Below, piece after piece: positions 60,061 to 64,000 of a stretch of DNA of 64,000 bases (its first letter is position 1; every line of letters starts with the position of its first letter). The stretch comes from Lepidonotus clava (taxonomy: Eukaryota; Annelida; Polychaeta; Phyllodocida; Polynoidae). The position numbers and the translations under genes were made by a program. The stretch is from the NCBI GenBank assembly GCA_936440205.1, contig OW387139.1, positions 24,020,378 to 24,084,377 on the forward strand, given 5' to 3'. The notes under the pieces were generated by a model that saw only the letters and a program-made list of their open reading frames with translations, made no database searches and was not told where the DNA came from.

Positions 60061-61146
60061 ATGGCACGGTGGGCCTAGATGAAGCTTGAATGGCGTCGCC
60101 CAGATCCATCCCCTCTCTGAAGGCTCCCACTCCTCGTCTATATTCAACCAGGCCCGTCCGTGCACTTAGAACCATCACGGCGCAGGGGTATCTGTGCGGG
60201 AATTTGTTCAGGATACGGGAAAGAGGGGGGTATAGATAGGATAGAAAGTCCTACTGCAAGCTTTCGAGTCATTACATCACCAGCGTCGGATAATTCTCCA
60301 AAGGGGTGTGAAGACAGTTCTACCCTAATGGTTCTGTGCAACAATCACCTAGACAATAGCACAGAATTGAGGGAACCTATTTCTCTCTTCAAGGATTCGA
60401 ATGATTAAACCATAGCGTTACCTAAAATCACATGGCCATTCCCTTTCTAAATGCACCTATTTTCAAAGTCTGCACTAAAGTGAGAAACAAAAGAGGTGCG
60501 CTAGGCTCAATCATCGCCTTAGACACCCTCGTGACCACACATGCCCACCTGATCAACGCTCAGGAGGACACACCTGCCATTAGGACGCAGGCACGCTTAG
60601 GCCTTTGGGGAAAGGTGTGTGTGCGGGAGGGGGAGGGGGAGGGGGAGGGGGACTATGGATGCGGTGGGTGGCTAAGCACAGGCGTGGATGAGAGAAGGGT
60701 AACAGCGACAGGTAGGTGTAAAGGCAACCCAGGTGAAGTAAAGACACCACCCCTGGGTACGGGAGTCCTGCACGACAGGCGGCAGGTACCCCTGGTCACC
60801 TGAGGGCTTGGTGGGCTGAGGGTCGGGTGGCGTTCCTCTGTAACAAGGGGTAACGCGGTTGCTCAGGATGTTAAAGGTCTATAGTACGATTTACCTTTAC
60901 AGTAATAGTCTCCTTGCACTTGAGTACTTTCTTTAGATGGCTTTAATAAGGCAGTTTGTTCCTCAGAACTATGACGTGTATGGTCGTTTGAACATGAGCC
61001 GTGCCCACAATCACAAGAACACAAGAAGGCAGTTATTAGGCTAAAAAAAAAAAAAATTTAATAGTATTTATCCTCTTGTGATAATACCTGTAACCGAAAC
61101 AATGTAGCAGATTACTATAAATAATGAGGCGGCAGCAAAATACCTC
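60061..61146. other. Noncoding stretch
   Basis: Mixed composition with no gene recognised. It includes the GGGGGA array at 60625-60650 and a short A run near 61045-61057. Confidence 0.4.
60625..60650 (+). repeat. (GGGGGA)n microsatellite
   Basis: About four tandem units of AGGGGG give four or more G runs separated by single A, a classic potential G-quadruplex on the plus strand. Confidence 0.8.
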
Positions 61147-61560
61147 AGATTTGTTTGTTTGTTGGGTTAGTTTAGCGTCCGGCCAACCCTTTAGGGTTCT
61201 TTTACCAGACTGCACAAGGTAAAGCTTTGCAGTTAGTTTTACGCCACAAGGGCAGTGACCGAATCTATGATATGATTTAGGAGAAACCCGCTACTGGGTT
61301 CGATACCCTACTCTTTTCGAAGAGTGGCAAGGGGTCTTTAATGTGCAACGTCCCATAGAAAGCACACCACACACCCGGCCTTTGATGACCCTGTTGGTGG
61401 CACAGAGTTCCCCTTTTGGTTGCCTCCTATGACAAGCAGGGGATACTGAGGAAACATTCTTCCCAGGGAGCTCCAACAAGAGCCCCCACCCCGGTCCCCA
61501 ACGGGGAAATACCTCAGAAGCTAGTACCTTTCCTCCGAGGACATATTTTACAATACAAGT
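61147..61560 (+). repeat. Dispersed repeat resembling mollusc-type short elements
   Basis: Starts with a TTTGTTTGTTTG-GTT stretch, then TTAGTTTAGCGTCCGGCC, and later contains TCTTTAATGTGCAACGTCCC and TGCCTCCTATGACAAGCAGG. Sequences with this string of motifs (a GTTT-rich start, 'tttaacgtgc', 'gcctcttacgacaagca') are, from memory, widespread short repeats in mollusc and other invertebrate genomes. A GGTTCGATACC resembling an RNA polymerase III B box lies at about 61297-61307, but no matching A box was found. It encodes no protein, and the right boundary is approximate. Confidence 0.5.
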
Positions 61561-61740
61561 GGACATGCTATCCTAATTCATAAAACTGATTAACGTCGGA
61601 TGCATCAAAAAATTTTGCGCATATACGATTATATTCTTCTTTAACAAGGGCATTATTAGATAGCACGGTGCACATGAGGTCAAACAACACTGTTGTAAAG
61701 ATCAGAGAAATGTATCTAGGTAAAGACAATCACGCAGCCC
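61561..61740. other. Noncoding stretch
   Basis: AT-rich; nothing recognised. Confidence 0.4.
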
Positions 61741-61900
61741 GCCCCACGTATTGACGTAGTCTGGCACGCTAGGCCTTCCGCCATACGTCAGCATACGTCA
61801 GCCTGTTGACGTAGCCGCGTCGTAGCCGTAACGTGATCGAAGAGAGTTGACACGGCGTGGTCGTCACAGCGCTGGCGTCGCCATCTTCACAGGTCGGCGC
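61741..61900. promoter_or_regulatory. CRE-like motif cluster with YY1-like site
   Basis: Four TGACGTA/TACGTCA motifs lie at 61752-61758, 61784-61790, 61794-61800 and 61807-61813, followed by a CpG-rich segment and GCCATCTT at 61880-61887. TGACGTA is the half-site type bound by CREB/ATF and related bZIP proteins. Four in 62 bases is far more than chance would give. Together with CpG density this resembles a promoter or enhancer; the transcribed partner is unknown. Confidence 0.45.
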
Positions 61901-63680
61901 GCGGCGAAGCGTGACCCTGAATTCATCTGTCCGTGTCAACAGGGGGGCCGTGAGCAGTACAATACTCTCAGGCGAGCTGCTCCTGTCGGCGACCTGCTCC
62001 CCCCGCCCGGCCCACAACAAACAGACACTCCTCATTGATCGTCGCTTCTCTTGTTTAACTTTCACGAGGCACACGTCGTTTTTACATCATCACCCTACCC
62101 TTTTTTATGTCTGTCATTCCCAAAGTTTTCCATTGGATTCTCACAAAATTAACTAAGAAGATTCGAGAAGAAGATTAACAAAAAGTTTCATCATATTTTC
62201 CCGCCAGACTGTGGTGGAAGTGTTGCTAAAACTTATTTTGTCAAGGCGGTAACGGAGCAGACGAGATTGAGTTAACGATCGGGGCAGACGGAAGCGTGGC
62301 AGTTTGTCGTTGGACATGCCCAGCACACAGAGCCCCGGCTAATATTGGTGATCATGTGTGGGGTGTATTGCCTTACGTGGAGGGGTAATGCTGAGAAGTC
62401 CCCACGCCAGATCGGTCTATCGATGACCCACGGGGAAAACAGAGTCAAGTATCTAAAGTACATGTGATCAAAGTGGGTCTGCCACTTGTTTGGGAGTGTC
62501 TTTGATCGGGCATTTTGAATGCAAGACACGTGTCTCTGCTCCGATTCCTCTGCTAAAGTTTCAGTAATATCTGTTGTGGTCTAAACAACCGAACATCCAG
62601 CCAAATATTCAATACTGCCTATTGAATGCGTAAAAAGATCCAAATGAACATGTTTTCCCTCCGATGAACATGACATTTCATCATATGTTCGGAATATATT
62701 AGAACTAAATTTCTGAAGTTTTACTGTATATTTGAAGTTCGTGGCTTGTTCTATGAAGTCACTCTTTGCAATGTTTTATTTGTAAACTTCCATGGCTGTG
62801 ACATCACAATGTGTCTATACAGAACACTAGAGGCTTTAAACACAAGAGGAAATCCCCTTGGAGAAGGAAATTGTGTCATCTAGCGCAGCAAGCCGGACCT
62901 GAGTCATGGCGGGTGGTTCAGGTAAAGACGGCCCTCCGTCCCTACTGTGTGCCCATTGAGCAGGCTCAGACTCGGCCAACATCTTACCCTTTGTGGGGCA
63001 GGCCTTAGAAGCCCGCCAGTTCTAAAAGGGTTAAACCCGCCTGGGGGCAGATAATTTAGCCCCCTTTTAGAACCAAGAGGAAACCCCAAGCCCTGCCCAG
63101 CCTGCACCCCACGCACTCCTCCCCTCCCCCCAGGTTTCTTCAAGGAGCCCTCGGCTCTAGCTAGCCTCTTCTAGGAGCGGTTGCCATGGCAGCTAAGTGG
63201 GGGTCGGCCACCCTTTGCCTGTCCAGTTTCAGGCTCTCAGCAAGCGGCTCAGGGAGAGGCGAGTAACTCGGCGTGCGAGCAGAAAGAAGGTCAACCGTAT
63301 TCACGATGGCCACCTACACATAGCAATACACCATACAGCGGGTTGTGAAATGTGTAACTGATGCTAGGTAACTGAATTGATACATGGACAGCTTCACTAT
63401 TATATCACCCGTTTATTACATATATGCATTAAGCAGATGCTTATGGTTGTAATTCTTGGTGTTCCAACATATTGCCCTAGATCACACACCAAACGTGTCT
63501 TTTGTAAATACAGATCAGAGAAGGACCTCTCAGGTGAAAGCCACTTTTAGGCCCAGACAAACAGACGGTTATTGTGGTTCAGTGACGAGCTGCTCCCGGC
63601 GGGGTCTAAGCTGCTCGAGGGCTCGGCCTCATCGTGTATGTTGAGCATGTCCGAGCCGGTCTCTAACTACGTTCAGCCCT
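61901..63680. other. Noncoding stretch
   Basis: CpG-rich to about 62000, AT-rich to about 62870, then GC-richer to 63280. No gene was recognised. Confidence 0.4.
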
Positions 63681-63865
63681 GATAAGTGCCGAATCAGCCC
63701 CTCTCCGGGCGGGGCGGGGCTTATCGGGGGGCCCGTGGCTGGCGTGTTGATGAGGCGCCCACTGTGTGACAGATAAGGGCTTATCGGCGGATCATCCCCA
63801 CGGGCCCGCTCATCAGACTTTGATGTAGTCTAGAGCCACGCCCCACTGGGGCAAAGTGGCTTATC
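63681..63865. promoter_or_regulatory. GATA-motif cluster
   Basis: GATAAG at 63681-63686 and 63772-63777, and CTTATC at 63720-63725, 63780-63785 and 63860-63865. Two of these form the palindrome ATAAGGGCTTAT. A GGGCCCGTGG/CCACGGGCCC inverted repeat at about 63729-63738 and 63798-63807 surrounds the middle pair. GATAAG is the consensus of GATA-family zinc finger factors, so this is a candidate enhancer. The gene regulated is unknown and may lie beyond the right edge. Confidence 0.45.
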
Positions 63866-64000
63866 CCCATCCTGTCTCCCAGCTAGCTGGCAATATATCA
63901 ACATGACGGACGGAAATCCCTCCAAATGTAATCATCTCTAATCCCCGATTGTCTCTGTGAATACAGGGTCAGGGCAGGTCCCGGCCCTTTCAATATGACC
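63866..64000. other. Noncoding right edge
   Basis: No feature was recognised in the last 135 bases. Confidence 0.4.

Noticed and set aside
61297-61307. GGTTCGATACC as part of a tRNA gene
   Set aside because: No cloverleaf can be drawn around it and no A box was found at the right distance.

Overview
The window looks like metazoan nuclear DNA that is almost entirely noncoding, probably introns or flanks of one or more host genes. I place it in an invertebrate, most likely a lophotrochozoan and perhaps a mollusc. That placement is inference. It rests on a DIRS-type tyrosine-recombinase retrotransposon, on a dispersed repeat near 61.2-61.6 kb that resembles repeats I recall from mollusc genomes, and on splice-site-flanked small exons separated by very long gaps. 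I see no bacterial-style operon, rRNA gene, convincing tRNA gene or CRISPR array.

Layout. From 0 to 18 kb, AT-rich DNA alternates with short GC-rich, CpG-containing islands, with a few small repeats (a 43-bp duplicated hairpin segment, a foldback near 11.15 kb, an A/G tract near 11.78 kb) and a weak exon candidate at 17.24-17.37 kb. From 18.0 to 19.2 kb lies a minisatellite of about 17 units in two lengths, 63 and 70 bp. From 19 to 38.7 kb the DNA is again noncoding, but it holds the best host coding piece in the window: a 64-nt minus-strand exon at 32923-32986 with a clean acceptor and donor. An E-box cluster at 33.6 kb follows.

From 38.73 to 44.83 kb there is a nested insertion. A short element with about 32-bp terminal inverted repeats and flanking TTAA was interrupted by a DIRS retrotransposon (38964-44407, minus strand). 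The retrotransposon carries a gag-like region, a reverse transcriptase/RNase H/methyltransferase-like ORF, a tyrosine recombinase ORF, unequal inverted terminal repeats and an internal complementary region. It looks whole or nearly whole (at most about one break) and is probably young.

From 44.8 to 64 kb the window holds a degenerate G-rich minisatellite in two blocks (46.6-46.9 and 47.8-48.3 kb), a small foldback, more GC islands, promoter-like CpG-dense patches with YY1-like and CRE-like motifs (59.6-60.1 and 61.7-61.9 kb), a dispersed repeat (61.15-61.56 kb) and a tight cluster of five GATAAG/CTTATC motifs at the right edge.

How it fits together. The only coherent coding module is the retrotransposon, whose three proteins would act together in its own copying and integration. 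The rest is best read as the regulatory and intronic landscape of an unidentified host gene, at least part of which runs on the minus strand. Most 60-170-codon open frames here lie in GC-rich islands or tandem repeats and show no recognisable domain, so I do not call them genes.
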